From the NCBI GenBank assembly GCA_003248075.1, contig QJYK01000242.1, positions 1-33,179 on the forward strand: 33,179 nucleotides of DNA. The letters run 5' to 3'. The DNA comes from Gemmatimonadota bacterium. Lineage in GTDB: Bacteria; Gemmatimonadota; Gemmatimonadetes; Longimicrobiales; Gaopeijiaceae. The notes beneath the pieces were generated by a model. That model searched no databases and was not told the origin of the DNA. It saw only the letters and a program-made list of their open reading frames with translations. Below, piece after piece: positions 14,115 to 22,348 of this stretch; position 1 is the stretch's first letter; the number at the start of each line of letters is the position of its first letter. The translations under genes and the position numbers were made by a program.

Positions 14115-16544
14115 TCAGAACGGTCCGCGCCAGCTCACGCCCAGAGACGGCATGATGATGAAGCCCGTCTCGTTGTCGCGGTCGAGCCGAAGCGTGCCGT
14201 TCGGACCCGGCGCCCGGAAGTAGTCGTAGCCGAAGATGTTCTCGTGATTGGTCAGGTTGGTCACCTCGAAGAAGAGACGCAGATCGCCTCGTCCCTTGGT
14301 GACCCGCTTGGTCACGCGCACGTCCAGACGCTGATAGGACGGGAACCGATGCGCATAGAGTGTGTCCGGCCTCACGGCGAAATCGGGGCGGCCCTGCTCG
14401 TCGGTGAAGGACTGGAGATGCTCCGTGGTCCCCGGCCAGCCGGTGTGGAAGGCGACCGACGCGTTCAGGGTCCACGCGCCGGAGAGGCGGTACGCGACAT
14501 CCAGGTTGACGGCGTGCCGCTGGTCGTGGGGCGCACCATGCTCCCCGTAGAAGTCGAGGGGCTCGGGAACATTCACGTTGTCGATGGCCGAGGTCCATTC
14601 GGTCACCTCGGCCAGCGCGTAGCTTGCGGTGATGGCCAGGTTCTCCCGGATCTGCTCCCGGTAGTAGATCTCGACCCCCCGCGACCTGAGCGAGTCGGGG
14701 TGGACCAGGATCCAGTCCTCGCTGGTCTCGGGAAAGACGTCCAGGCCGCCCCGGAAGTTCCGAAACGCCGGCCGCTGTCGCGTCCCCGACCGATGGTAGG
14801 CCTCCACGCGAACCGTGCCGCCCGAGGCCGTGAGGTGCTCGAGCCCGATCGTCCACTGGTTCGAACGCTCGGACGGGAAGTACCTGCCAGGGCCCTCCAG
14901 GGCCTCCACGTCGGCGATCCCCTGGATCTGGCGGAACACGCCCCATCCTGCCCGGAGGCTGTTGCGCTCGGATAGGCGGATCAGGGCGTTCACGCGGGGA
15001 CTCAGGTCGCTGTCGTCGGTATAGCTTCCCCGGTCGTAGCGGAGTCCGACCTCGAGTGCCACGGGATCGACCGGAGCCACGCGTACGCTGCCATAGGCGC
15101 CCAGAAGGTTCCCGTCGCGCTTCAGGCTCGTGCTGGTCTGGTGCGGATAGTACGAGAGTGTGTCGTCCGAGGGGTCGTCGGGGTTCTGGCCCACCGTGTT
15201 GGTCACCGCGTAGTCGGCGTCGAGCTTCCGCGCGTCCACGCCCCACCGAAGGGAAAGGGGCCGAGCCACGTCGGCGCGCCAGTCCTGCTTGAACCCGTAG
15301 ACGTGGAAGTCCCGCTTGTTCGTGATCGTGTACAGGAAGCCGGGACTGGCGACGTAGTTCTCGGACCCGTCCCGCGACGAGGTGATGAGCCCCGCCGACA
15401 CCATGGTATTCACCACCACCCGCTCACCGAGCAGCGAGCGCAGGTTGGTCCACGCGTACGAGTTGCCGTAGCGGTTGTTGGCCAGCTCCTTCGTGCGGAT
15501 GGAGTCCTGGAACCCCGTCGTCCCGTCCGCGTCGAAGCGGTAGTGATCGCGTCCGTGCAGGAATTCGAGCGTGAGGGACTGACCGGCCGAGAGGTCGTAG
15601 CGCAGCTTGCCGAAGGCATCGAAGTAGCTCGGGGAGGGAAGGTCGATGGACTTCAGGAGGTCCACGATGAGGTCCAGATACCCCCTCCTCGCGGACACCA
15701 GCCATGAGCCCCGCCCCTCGTCGAAGGTGCCTTCGGCCATAGCCCGGGCGTTCAGCAGAGACGCCCCGAGGCTGTAGCGCGCGACGCCCGGCTCCGGCTC
15801 CCGCGAGGTCATGCTGAACACCCCGCTGCTCCGGTTCCCGTAACGCGCCGGGAAGCCACCGGTCATGAGCTCGACGCCCCCGATGGTCTCCACGTCGACG
15901 ATGCTGAACGCGCCATCGGCGTAGTCCTTCAGATGGTAGGGCTCGTAGATCTCGAGCCCATCCAGGAGGATCAGATTCTGGTCAGGGCGTCCCCCCCGGA
16001 TGGAGAACTGCGCAGCATAGTCGCCTGACGTGAGGCCCGGAAGCCGGTTAACGGCCCTGAAGATGTCCTCGCCGAACTGTGGTACCGACTCGATCTCCAC
16101 CCGGGACATGGTCTGTGCCACGGACGGGGTTCGCCCCATGTAGGAGAACGTCCCGGGCGAGACGACCAGCTCGGCCAGATCCAGCGCCCTGGGTGTCAGC
16201 GAGATCGCGAGCTCCTGGGCGATCCCCGGACCCAGGCGGATGCCCTCGAGCGTGTAGTCCTCGTACCCCAGGCGAGACGCTCGCAAGGTGTACACGCCCG
16301 CGGCCAGACCCTGGATGCGGAAGCGGCCGCCCTGGTCCGTGACGCCCACCCGAGGGACCCCGTCGAGTGAGATCTGGACGTCGGACACCGGCGCGGCGCT
16401 GATTCCGTCCCGGACGATACCCGACACGTCGTAGGTACCCTGGCCCGCGAGGCCGCAGGGCACGAGCGCGAGGACCGTCAGAAGAATGAAGAGCAGAGCG
16501 CCTCGATCTCGGACGACCGTAGTCCGAACACGCATCGCTTCCAT
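14115..16544 (-). CDS. TonB-dependent receptor with carboxypeptidase-regulatory-like N-terminal domain
   Basis: This 809-residue outer-membrane receptor has a signal peptide (ALLFILLTVLALVPCGLAGQ, about 16-35). A carboxypeptidase-regulatory-like domain follows (VSGIVRDGISAAPVSDVQIS to GYEDYTLEGIRL, about 40-110). The plug domain carries QFSIRGGRPDQNLILLDGLE and GGFPARYGNRSSGVFSM. The remaining ~500 residues form the barrel and end in SLGVSWRGPF, with the C-terminal Phe typical of outer-membrane barrels. The start at 16544 is chosen because GAGGA lies five bases before that ATG; the longer frame from 16616 has no such site. Such receptors take up siderophores, cobalamin, peptides or glycans using TonB energy, but the substrate cannot be told here. 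No SusD-like partner is adjacent. It is divergent from the RimB-RimK operon across about 90 bases. Confidence 0.92.
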   Translation of the reverse strand: MEAMRVRTTVVRDRGALLFILLTVLALVPCGLAGQGTYDVSGIVRDGISAAPVSDVQISLDGVPRVGVTDQGGRFRIQGLAAGVYTLRASRLGYEDYTLEGIRLGPGIAQELAISLTPRALDLAELVVSPGTFSYMGRTPSVAQTMSRVEIESVPQFGEDIFRAVNRLPGLTSGDYAAQFSIRGGRPDQNLILLDGLEIYEPYHLKDYADGAFSIVDVETIGGVELMTGGFPARYGNRSSGVFSMTSREPEPGVARYSLGASLLNARAMAEGTFDEGRGSWLVSARRGYLDLIVDLLKSIDLPSPSYFDAFGKLRYDLSAGQSLTLEFLHGRDHYRFDADGTTGFQDSIRTKELANNRYGNSYAWTNLRSLLGERVVVNTMVSAGLITSSRDGSENYVASPGFLYTITNKRDFHVYGFKQDWRADVARPLSLRWGVDARKLDADYAVTNTVGQNPDDPSDDTLSYYPHQTSTSLKRDGNLLGAYGSVRVAPVDPVALEVGLRYDRGSYTDDSDLSPRVNALIRLSERNSLRAGWGVFRQIQGIADVEALEGPGRYFPSERSNQWTIGLEHLTASGGTVRVEAYHRSGTRQRPAFRNFRGGLDVFPETSEDWILVHPDSLRSRGVEIYYREQIRENLAITASYALAEVTEWTSAIDNVNVPEPLDFYGEHGAPHDQRHAVNLDVAYRLSGAWTLNASVAFHTGWPGTTEHLQSFTDEQGRPDFAVRPDTLYAHRFPSYQRLDVRVTKRVTKGRGDLRLFFEVTNLTNHENIFGYDYFRAPGPNGTLRLDRDNETGFIIMPSLGVSWRGPF

Positions 16545-16636
16545 AGGGTCCTCGCGGCCAGGGGGGGCGGCAGGATGCTGCATCGGGTCATTATTGCGCC
16601 CGTGCCGTTCGCGCACAACGACGCCGTGCGGCGGAC

Positions 16637-17344
16637 ATGAAGCCCCTGCCCCCCTTGCGGTTAGGGAAGCCGCGCGGGAGGCCCCGGCCAGTCGACCTTG
16701 CCCTCCCGGTCGCCCTTTCCTACCGTGCCCACCGACTCCTCCCCCCGGCCATCTTCGCCGCGCATGCGACCGAACGTGCCTCGCTCAGGGGGCGCGTCCG
16801 GGGCGAACGCTCCCGACCGACCAACGTCTCGCTCGTGCAGGCAGCCATTCCGAACGGAGGCCGCCGACTCGGGTGGCGAGAATGGGTCGAGCTTCCGGAT
16901 CTGGGTGTCCGTGCCATCAAAGCGAAGCTCGACACGGGGGCGCGGACTTCCTCTCTGCACGCCTTCAGGCTCCACCGATTTTCTCGGGACGGGGTGGACG
17001 TGGTTCGCTTCGAGATCCACCCCGTGCAGCGCTCGCACGCCGCGACCGTACGGGCCGAGGCCAACGTCCTGGGTGAGCGGCGCGTGCGCACGTCCGGCGG
17101 ACAGGAGGAGACGCGCATCGTGATCGAAACGACGCTCGGCATCGCCGGCGAGCGATGGCCCATCGAGCTCACGCTGACCCGGCGCGACGAGATGGGCTTC
17201 CGCATGCTGCTGGGCCGACAGGCCATGACCGGTCGCATCGTGGTCGACCCGTCCGCGTCGTTCCTTTCGGCTTGGCCGGCCCGTGGCGTGGGGGGGGCCG
17301 GGTCGCGCCCCGCGACGATGGAAGCCCACAAGGAGGACGAATGA
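16637..17344 (+). CDS. RimB-like retropepsin-fold aspartic protease ('ATP-dependent zinc protease' family)
   Basis: Residues 79 onward match the RimB / DUF785 family, retropepsin-like proteases encoded with RimK. Visible are [20 protein letters not shown], the aspartic protease motif [11 protein letters not shown] (residues 99-109) and the C-terminal [17 protein letters not shown]. The family is usually 140-170 residues long, so the first ~66 residues of this 235-residue frame look extra and have a noncoding feel. A GTG at 16835 would give 169 residues, which fits better, but neither start has a convincing ribosome binding site. The family name 'ATP-dependent zinc protease' is historical; the active-site pattern is that of an aspartic protease. 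The stop overlaps the RimK start by four bases (ATGA). In Pseudomonas, RimB opposes or trims the RimK modification of ribosomal protein S6. Confidence 0.8.
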   Translation: MKPLPPLRLGKPRGRPRPVDLALPVALSYRAHRLLPPAIFAAHATERASLRGRVRGERSRPTNVSLVQAAIPNGGRRLGWREWVELPDLGVRAIKAKLDTGARTSSLHAFRLHRFSRDGVDVVRFEIHPVQRSHAATVRAEANVLGERRVRTSGGQEETRIVIETTLGIAGERWPIELTLTRRDEMGFRMLLGRQAMTGRIVVDPSASFLSAWPARGVGGAGSRPATMEAHKEDE

Positions 17345-18228
17345 GACTCGGGATCCTGTCCAGGAAGGCCTCCCTCTACTCGACCCGTCGGCTGAAGGAG
17401 GCAGCCAAGCAGCGCGGCCACGACGTGCGCGTCGTCAATTTTCTCCGCTGTACCATGGCGGTGCGGCCGAAGGACCCCGAGATCCGGTACCGGGGGGAGC
17501 TCCTGGAGCTCGACGCGATCATCCCCCGCATCGGGGCCTCGGTGACCTTCTACGGCACCGCCGTCGTGCGCCAGTTCGAGATGATGGGTGTCTATACCTC
17601 GGCGGAGTCCCAGGCCATCACCCGCTCCCGCGACAAGCTCCGCGCGCTCCAGCTCCTGTCCCGAGCGGGACTGGGGCTTCCGGTCACGGCCTTTGCCCGC
17701 TCGGTCAAGGACACCCACGACGTCATCGACCTGGTGGGTGGCGCACCCCTGATCGTGAAGCTCCTCGAGGGCACCCAGGGGCGCGGCGTCGTCCTCGCCG
17801 AGACGGCCAAGGCGGCCGAGTCCGTCATCGACGCGTTCAGACAGCTCAACGCCAATATCCTCGTGCAGGAGTTCATCAAGGAAGCGGGAGGAACGGACGT
17901 CCGCGCCTTCGTGGTGGGCGATCGGGTCGTGGCGTCGATGAGGCGGCAGGGCGCGCCGGGCGACTTCCGCTCGAACCTGCACCGGGGCGGCACCGCCGAG
18001 GCGACGAAGCTGAGCACGGTGGAGCGCCGGACGGCGGTGATGGCAGCCAAGACGCTCGGCCTGTACGTAGCCGGTGTCGACCTCCTCCGCTCGAACCGCG
18101 GTCCGCTCATCATGGAGGTGAACTCCTCTCCGGGCCTGGAAGGCATCGAGGGGGCGACCGGCGTAGACGTCGCCGGTGAGATCATCGAGTACATCGAGAA
18201 CCAGGTGACGCCCACCGAGTCGGGATGA
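17341..18228 (+). CDS. rimK: RimK-type ATP-grasp amino acid ligase
   Basis: This 295-residue protein matches RimK across its length, which is the normal size. It begins [20 protein letters not shown] with the N-terminal Rossmann-like domain. The ATP-grasp part shows the ATP-binding lysine and loop in [19 protein letters not shown], then [30 protein letters not shown], and the metal-binding end [19 protein letters not shown]. coli RimK adds glutamate residues to the C-terminus of ribosomal protein S6, and relatives make poly-glutamate or modify other acceptors. The start at 17341 is fixed by the ATGA overlap with the RimB-like gene; the open frame to 17155 is a shadow. The stop overlaps the AstE-like gene in the same way, so the three genes form a tight operon. 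Confidence 0.93.
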   Translation: MRLGILSRKASLYSTRRLKEAAKQRGHDVRVVNFLRCTMAVRPKDPEIRYRGELLELDAIIPRIGASVTFYGTAVVRQFEMMGVYTSAESQAITRSRDKLRALQLLSRAGLGLPVTAFARSVKDTHDVIDLVGGAPLIVKLLEGTQGRGVVLAETAKAAESVIDAFRQLNANILVQEFIKEAGGTDVRAFVVGDRVVASMRRQGAPGDFRSNLHRGGTAEATKLSTVERRTAVMAAKTLGLYVAGVDLLRSNRGPLIMEVNSSPGLEGIEGATGVDVAGEIIEYIENQVTPTESG

Positions 18229-19193
18229 CCGGATCGAGCGGACCCTTCCTCTTCAGGGGAGAGCGTGTCGACGTCGGTGAGCGGAGACAGTTCGAGCTGC
18301 CCGCCGGGCGGCTGGCATCGGGCACCTTCCTGAATGTGCCCATCGAGGTCGTATGCGGGGCGCGCCCCGGGCCGGTGGTCTGGCTCAGCGGAGCCATCCA
18401 CGGCGACGAGATCGTCGGAGTGGAGATCATCCGGCAGGTGTTGGACCGGCTCGACCCCGGACAGCTGGCGGGCACCGTGATCGCGGCCCCGGTGGTCAAC
18501 GTCTTCGGCTTCGTGATGGAATCGCGCTACCTCCCGGACCGACGGGACCTGAACCGATCCTTCCCCGGATCCAGGTCGGGGTCCCTCGCCTCGAGGCTCG
18601 CGCGCCTCTTCATGGACGAGGTCGTCGCTCCCTCCGCGTTCGGACTGGACTTCCACGCCGGGTCGGACGACCGGACGAATCTGCCCCATGTGAGGGGCAA
18701 TCTCGACGATCCCGAGACACGGCGCCTGGCCCTGTCGTTCGGGGTCCCCGTCGCCGTGCACAACAAGCCCGCCACGGGCACGCTGCGCGCCGCCGCGCTG
18801 AAGAGGGGCAAGCGGGTCCTTCTCTTCGAGGGAGGCGAGCCGCGCCGGTTCAGCGAGGAGACCGTCGCCACGGGCATCCCGGGCACGCTTCGGTTCCTGC
18901 GGGCCCTGGGCATGATGAAGCGCGCGCCGGCGCCCCCTCACCGGAAGACGCTGATCTCGCGGTCCACCAGGTGGGTGAGGGCCCCGCGCGGCGGGATCTT
19001 CCGCCTCGCGACGCGGCTCGGGGCCGTCGTGGGCCAGGGTCAGCGCCTGGGCGTGATCACCGACCCGGTCGCGAAGGACGGAACGGAGGTTCGCGCCCGA
19101 GTCGGAGGGGTCGTGCTGGGACACACCGTGAACCCGCTGGTCAATCCCGGCGACGGTATCGTCCACATCGCCGAGCTCGACGACCGCAGCTGA
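18225..19193 (+). CDS. Succinylglutamate desuccinylase / aspartoacylase family zinc hydrolase
   Basis: This 322-residue protein belongs to the AstE/ASPA branch of the M14-type zinc hydrolases. Zinc ligands are visible: H59 and E62 in [11 protein letters not shown], and H144 in LDFHAGS. The substrate-binding motif DLNRSFPG lies at residues 108-115. The C-terminal part contains the beta-rich domain of the family ([40 protein letters not shown]). Such proteins often sit beside rimK and the RimB-like protease. They are thought to cleave an amide bond related to the RimK product, though the substrate is not proven. The gene starts inside the rimK stop (ATGA), and the three genes end at a convergent junction with the TolB-TPR gene. 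Confidence 0.9.
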   Translation: MTGSSGPFLFRGERVDVGERRQFELPAGRLASGTFLNVPIEVVCGARPGPVVWLSGAIHGDEIVGVEIIRQVLDRLDPGQLAGTVIAAPVVNVFGFVMESRYLPDRRDLNRSFPGSRSGSLASRLARLFMDEVVAPSAFGLDFHAGSDDRTNLPHVRGNLDDPETRRLALSFGVPVAVHNKPATGTLRAAALKRGKRVLLFEGGEPRRFSEETVATGIPGTLRFLRALGMMKRAPAPPHRKTLISRSTRWVRAPRGGIFRLATRLGAVVGQGQRLGVITDPVAKDGTEVRARVGGVVLGHTVNPLVNPGDGIVHIAELDDRS

Positions 19194-19234
19194 CCAGCCC
19201 GGAGCCGGACTGGCCCCGGAGTCGACCTTGCGGC

Positions 19235-21334
19235 CTAGAACACCCGGTCCCGTTCCCGCTCCAGCAGCGCCTGGAAGCGGGGGTCGGAGCGGATGAGATC
19301 GAGGAGGGGATCGAGCGCCAGCTGCCCGGGATGGCCGGCCGTCCCGGGCACGGAAGAGACTTCGTCCAGGAGCCGAACCGCTTCTTCCGCCTCCCCGAGA
19401 CGGGCGTGGATGCGCGCGAGGTTCCAGGTGGTCCTGGTTCCCCAGAGGGCATCGTCCTCGACGTCCAGGAGCTCGACGCCCCGTTGCCCGGCCGCAACCG
19501 CCTCGTCCCGCAGGCCGAGCTCCGCCAACGCGATGCCCAGAGCTCCGAAGACCCGGTCGTCGGCGGGGCGCTCGGCGGCCGCTCGTTCCGCCGACTCCCG
19601 CGCCTCGTTGAACGCGGCACGGGCGGCCTCCACCTGCCCTTGGAATCGGAGCGCCCATCCCCGATACATGGAAACGGGCATCCAACCCAGGCTCGTGGAG
19701 ACCTCCGGGCCCTCCGTCCCCGAGACCGCCTCGAGCAATGCGTCGGGGTCCCGGCGTAGCCGATGCAGCTCGAGACGAGTCCACGTCGCGAACGGCGTGC
19801 GCAGGACGGCGGCAGGTGCCCGCGCGAGCCACATGTCTGCCGCGGCCACGTCGAAACGATACAGCTCGTTCATCGTTCCCAGCCACCAGAGCGCATCGAC
19901 GTCGGGGTTCAGCGTCGTGCCTCGCGTGTAGGCCTCCGCGGCCGCGTCGTACCGCCTCATCACGAAGAGCGTCGTGCCGTGGTTCAGGAGGACGCTGGCG
20001 GAGCGGGGGTCCATCTCACGAACCCGCTCGAGCCCGTCGAGGGACTCCTGCCAGTGGCCCTGTCGCCTCTGGACCCACGCGATACGCGCCAGGAGACTGG
20101 CGGAGTTGGGTAGCTTCTCCAGGGCCGCCCGGTACTCGATCAGGGCCGCTTCGTACTCGCGCAGAGCGTAATACAGGTAGTCGCCGTATCCCTCGCGCAC
20201 CTCGGGATGCTCCGGGTCGAGCGCCAGCGCCCGGTCGATGGCCGCCTTGGCTTTGGCGAGGCGGGAGGGCGTCACGTCATGGCCCTGGAAGTACAGTCGC
20301 GCATGCGCGCTGGCCTCCTTGGCGTAGGCGACCGCGAAGTCGGGATCGAGCGCGGTGGCCTCCGCGTAGAAGCGGGCGGCGTAGGTGTATTCCTCCTCCG
20401 AGAGCCCTCCACGATTCAGCCAGTCCTCGCCTCGAAGGTAGAGCTCGTACGCCTCCGTGTTGCGCGTGGGCAGCTCGGCGACGAAGTCGATCTCCTCGGG
20501 CGAGATGACCGCGCGGACCTCGCGCACGATGTTGCGGACGATCTCCGTCTGGATCGCCAGGAGGTTCTCCACCGTCATGGCCCGATCGTAGCTCTCCGCC
20601 CACACGTGCTCGTCGGTGGCGGCCCTGATCAGCTGCACGTTCAGGCGGACCTGGTCCCCGGCCCGGAGCAGACCGCCCTCGACGATGAAGTCGACGCCCA
20701 GCTCCTCGCCGATCTCCGGGCTGGTGGCGTCACGGTCCCGGTAGCCCATGACGGAAGTCCGAGAGATCACCTTCAGGCCGCGGACCTTGCTGAGCTGGGT
20801 GAGCAGCTCGTCGTGCAGTCCGTCGGTGAAGTACGCGTCGGACTCCACCGGGCTCCGGTACTCGAGGGGAAGCACCGCGACACCAGGCGGCTCCACGGGC
20901 GTCGCGTCGGCTCCGGATCCGCCGAGGGCCATCCATCCCGCGGCGATCACGCCCCACAGGGCGAACGCCAACACCCCACCCCCGAGCGCGTTGCGCCAGG
21001 TGAAGAGCGCGCGCATGGTGGAGGTGGGCGGGAGCCCAAGACCGCCTTCGGACGCCGGTGGTTCGGAGGTCGCCGACCCGGGGGGCTCGACCGGCGGATA
21101 CCCATGCCTACCCCTGAATCCCACCTGCACGAAGGCCGTGGCCACCACGATCGGCAGACCGACCAGGAGAAGCACCAGGGCGAACGGCGGGAACCAGTCC
21201 GGAAGACGAAGCACCGACGTGAGCGTGTCCACGACCTGGAGCACGAGCCAGGACGCGACCACGTAGAGCCCCAGGACCTGCCACAGGGAGCGGCGGTGCA
21301 GCTCTGCGAGGATCTGTCTCAGCCGGGAGGGCAC
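19235..21334 (-). CDS. Membrane-anchored TolB-like / TPR protein
   Basis: This 699-residue protein starts at GTG. Residues 1-70 carry two membrane helices (VLGLYVVASWLVLQVVDTL and FALVLLLVGLPIVVATAFV). A third follows near 115-135 (LGGGVLAFALWGVIAAGWMA). Next comes a TolB-amino-domain-like module (VAVLPLEYRSPVESDAYFTD through DEHVWAESYDRAMTVENLLA), also found in adenylate-cyclase and CadC-like regulators. The rest is TPR helices (for example FAVAYAKEASAHARLYFQGH, DPRSASVLLNHGTTLFVMRR). There is no cyclase, kinase or DNA-binding domain, so no enzymatic output is assigned; it may be a scaffold or sensor partner. The N-terminus is clearly homologous to those of the genes at 24511 and 33039. It is convergent with the AstE-like gene, about 40 bases apart. 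Confidence 0.85.
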   Translation of the reverse strand: MPSRLRQILAELHRRSLWQVLGLYVVASWLVLQVVDTLTSVLRLPDWFPPFALVLLLVGLPIVVATAFVQVGFRGRHGYPPVEPPGSATSEPPASEGGLGLPPTSTMRALFTWRNALGGGVLAFALWGVIAAGWMALGGSGADATPVEPPGVAVLPLEYRSPVESDAYFTDGLHDELLTQLSKVRGLKVISRTSVMGYRDRDATSPEIGEELGVDFIVEGGLLRAGDQVRLNVQLIRAATDEHVWAESYDRAMTVENLLAIQTEIVRNIVREVRAVISPEEIDFVAELPTRNTEAYELYLRGEDWLNRGGLSEEEYTYAARFYAEATALDPDFAVAYAKEASAHARLYFQGHDVTPSRLAKAKAAIDRALALDPEHPEVREGYGDYLYYALREYEAALIEYRAALEKLPNSASLLARIAWVQRRQGHWQESLDGLERVREMDPRSASVLLNHGTTLFVMRRYDAAAEAYTRGTTLNPDVDALWWLGTMNELYRFDVAAADMWLARAPAAVLRTPFATWTRLELHRLRRDPDALLEAVSGTEGPEVSTSLGWMPVSMYRGWALRFQGQVEAARAAFNEARESAERAAAERPADDRVFGALGIALAELGLRDEAVAAGQRGVELLDVEDDALWGTRTTWNLARIHARLGEAEEAVRLLDEVSSVPGTAGHPGQLALDPLLDLIRSDPRFQALLERERDRVF

Positions 21335-21494
21335 AGGACCGACTCCGGAGCCGTGGCCGCGATGAGGGACCCGGGAATCGTAGGGCCGGGTCGCGCGATC
21401 ACGCCACCCTGGTGCGCGGGGCGGTCCATCCGTAACCGCTCAGCGAGGGTCCGTCCGCAGCGAGCCTGCCGAGCACCGGAAGGTTCACGGGAGC

Positions 21495-22235
21495 CTACTC
21501 GGCGTCCTGACGCTCGCCCTTCACGAGACGGGGGATCCGTTCTGCCAGGCCCTCCATCTGGTCGGCGCGCTCACGCGCCCATCGGGGGAGCATCCAGCGT
21601 AGGTAGGCGAGGTTGCCCACACCGATGGTGGCGAACAGCGAGGCGAAGATCAGGTCGCCGAAATCGGGCCCGGTGAACGCTTCCACCGCAACGATCATCG
21701 CGCCGACCAGGGTGAACAGCCCCCCGACCACCAGCCTCGGCATCGCGTTGCCCTTCAGCGTGCGCATGCGCACGCGATAGCCGTCGGCGGACGGCTCGAC
21801 ATGGACCTGCAGGTTTCCGTTCCGCCAGACGCGCAGCGATCCGTGTGTCTCCAGCGTTCCTACTGCGCCGAAGGTCTCGCGCAGGTCCGCAACGAGACGG
21901 TCCCACTCGTCATCGGTCAACGGCCGATCGATGTGCACCATACGGGCCACGGAGCGATCGGTCCCGAGGAGGCGCGCGGGGGGCATCGCGGCGCGGCGCT
22001 CTGCAAGTGCGCGGGCAGCCGCCTCGATCCTCGCGGGGGCGATCCCGACCTCGGACCCGATCTCCTTGAGCTCGCCGAGTGTGAGGCCGTGCGCGGCTCC
22101 GGCTCTCGCGCCCGCCGGCGATTCGGTCGCCGCCGCCAGATCGAGGATCTCGGCGACTTCGTCGTCGTCGAAACGGCGCTCATCGACCACGGGGCGCCTC
22201 CTGAGGTGTCGTCGTAATACGTGACGTACGTTCAC
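21495..22235 (-). CDS. Hypothetical membrane protein with two C-terminal helices
   Basis: I do not recognise this 246-residue protein. The N-terminal part is soluble and charged: RRFDDDEVAEILDLAAATES, then a helical stretch LTLGELKEIGSEVGIAPARI resembling a small helical regulatory segment. A middle domain around 95-160 has an alternating beta-like pattern (GTLETHGSLRVWRNGNLQVH). Two adjacent membrane helices occupy about 170-210 (LVVGGLFTLVGAMIVAVEAF and LIFASLFATIGVGNLAYLRW). The tail is basic and then acidic (MEGLAERIPRLVKGERQDAE). It begins at GTG with no obvious ribosome binding site. The GTG falls within a short inverted repeat (CGTGA 22220-22224 / TCACG 22232-22236). The gene lies between the metallophosphoesterase gene and the TolB-TPR gene, all on the minus strand. 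Confidence 0.65.
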   Translation of the reverse strand: MNVRHVLRRHLRRRPVVDERRFDDDEVAEILDLAAATESPAGARAGAAHGLTLGELKEIGSEVGIAPARIEAAARALAERRAAMPPARLLGTDRSVARMVHIDRPLTDDEWDRLVADLRETFGAVGTLETHGSLRVWRNGNLQVHVEPSADGYRVRMRTLKGNAMPRLVVGGLFTLVGAMIVAVEAFTGPDFGDLIFASLFATIGVGNLAYLRWMLPRWARERADQMEGLAERIPRLVKGERQDAE

Positions 22236-22302
22236 GGCGGCCGACCCGATACGGCAAGGCCGACGTCAGCCCGCGACCCGGTCCCTCGAGGTCAGCGCCC
22301 CT

Positions 22303-22337
22303 GGGCGGCGCGCGCCATGGATGCACGCGCGCCGCCC
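22303..22337 (-). terminator. Strong GC hairpin after the metallophosphoesterase gene
   Basis: A perfect 12-base inverted repeat, GGGCGGCGCGCG (22303-22314) and CGCGCGCCGCCC (22326-22337), encloses an 11-base loop. It lies 11 bases downstream of the stop of the minus-strand metallophosphoesterase gene. There is no T-run after the stem, so it is terminator-like rather than a canonical intrinsic terminator. It may stabilise the 3' end of the mRNA or act with a helper factor. Confidence 0.55.
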
Positions 22338-22348
22338 CGACGGCGGCC

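Noticed and set aside
16637-16834. A distinct N-terminal domain on the RimB-like protein
   Set aside because: The 66-residue stretch has no recognisable fold or signal peptide and is rich in Arg, Pro and Ala; a later GTG start is at least as likely.
17592-19886. 764-residue minus-strand open frame
   Set aside because: It runs antisense through rimK and the AstE-like gene and shows no recognisable domain; the plus-strand genes are unambiguous.
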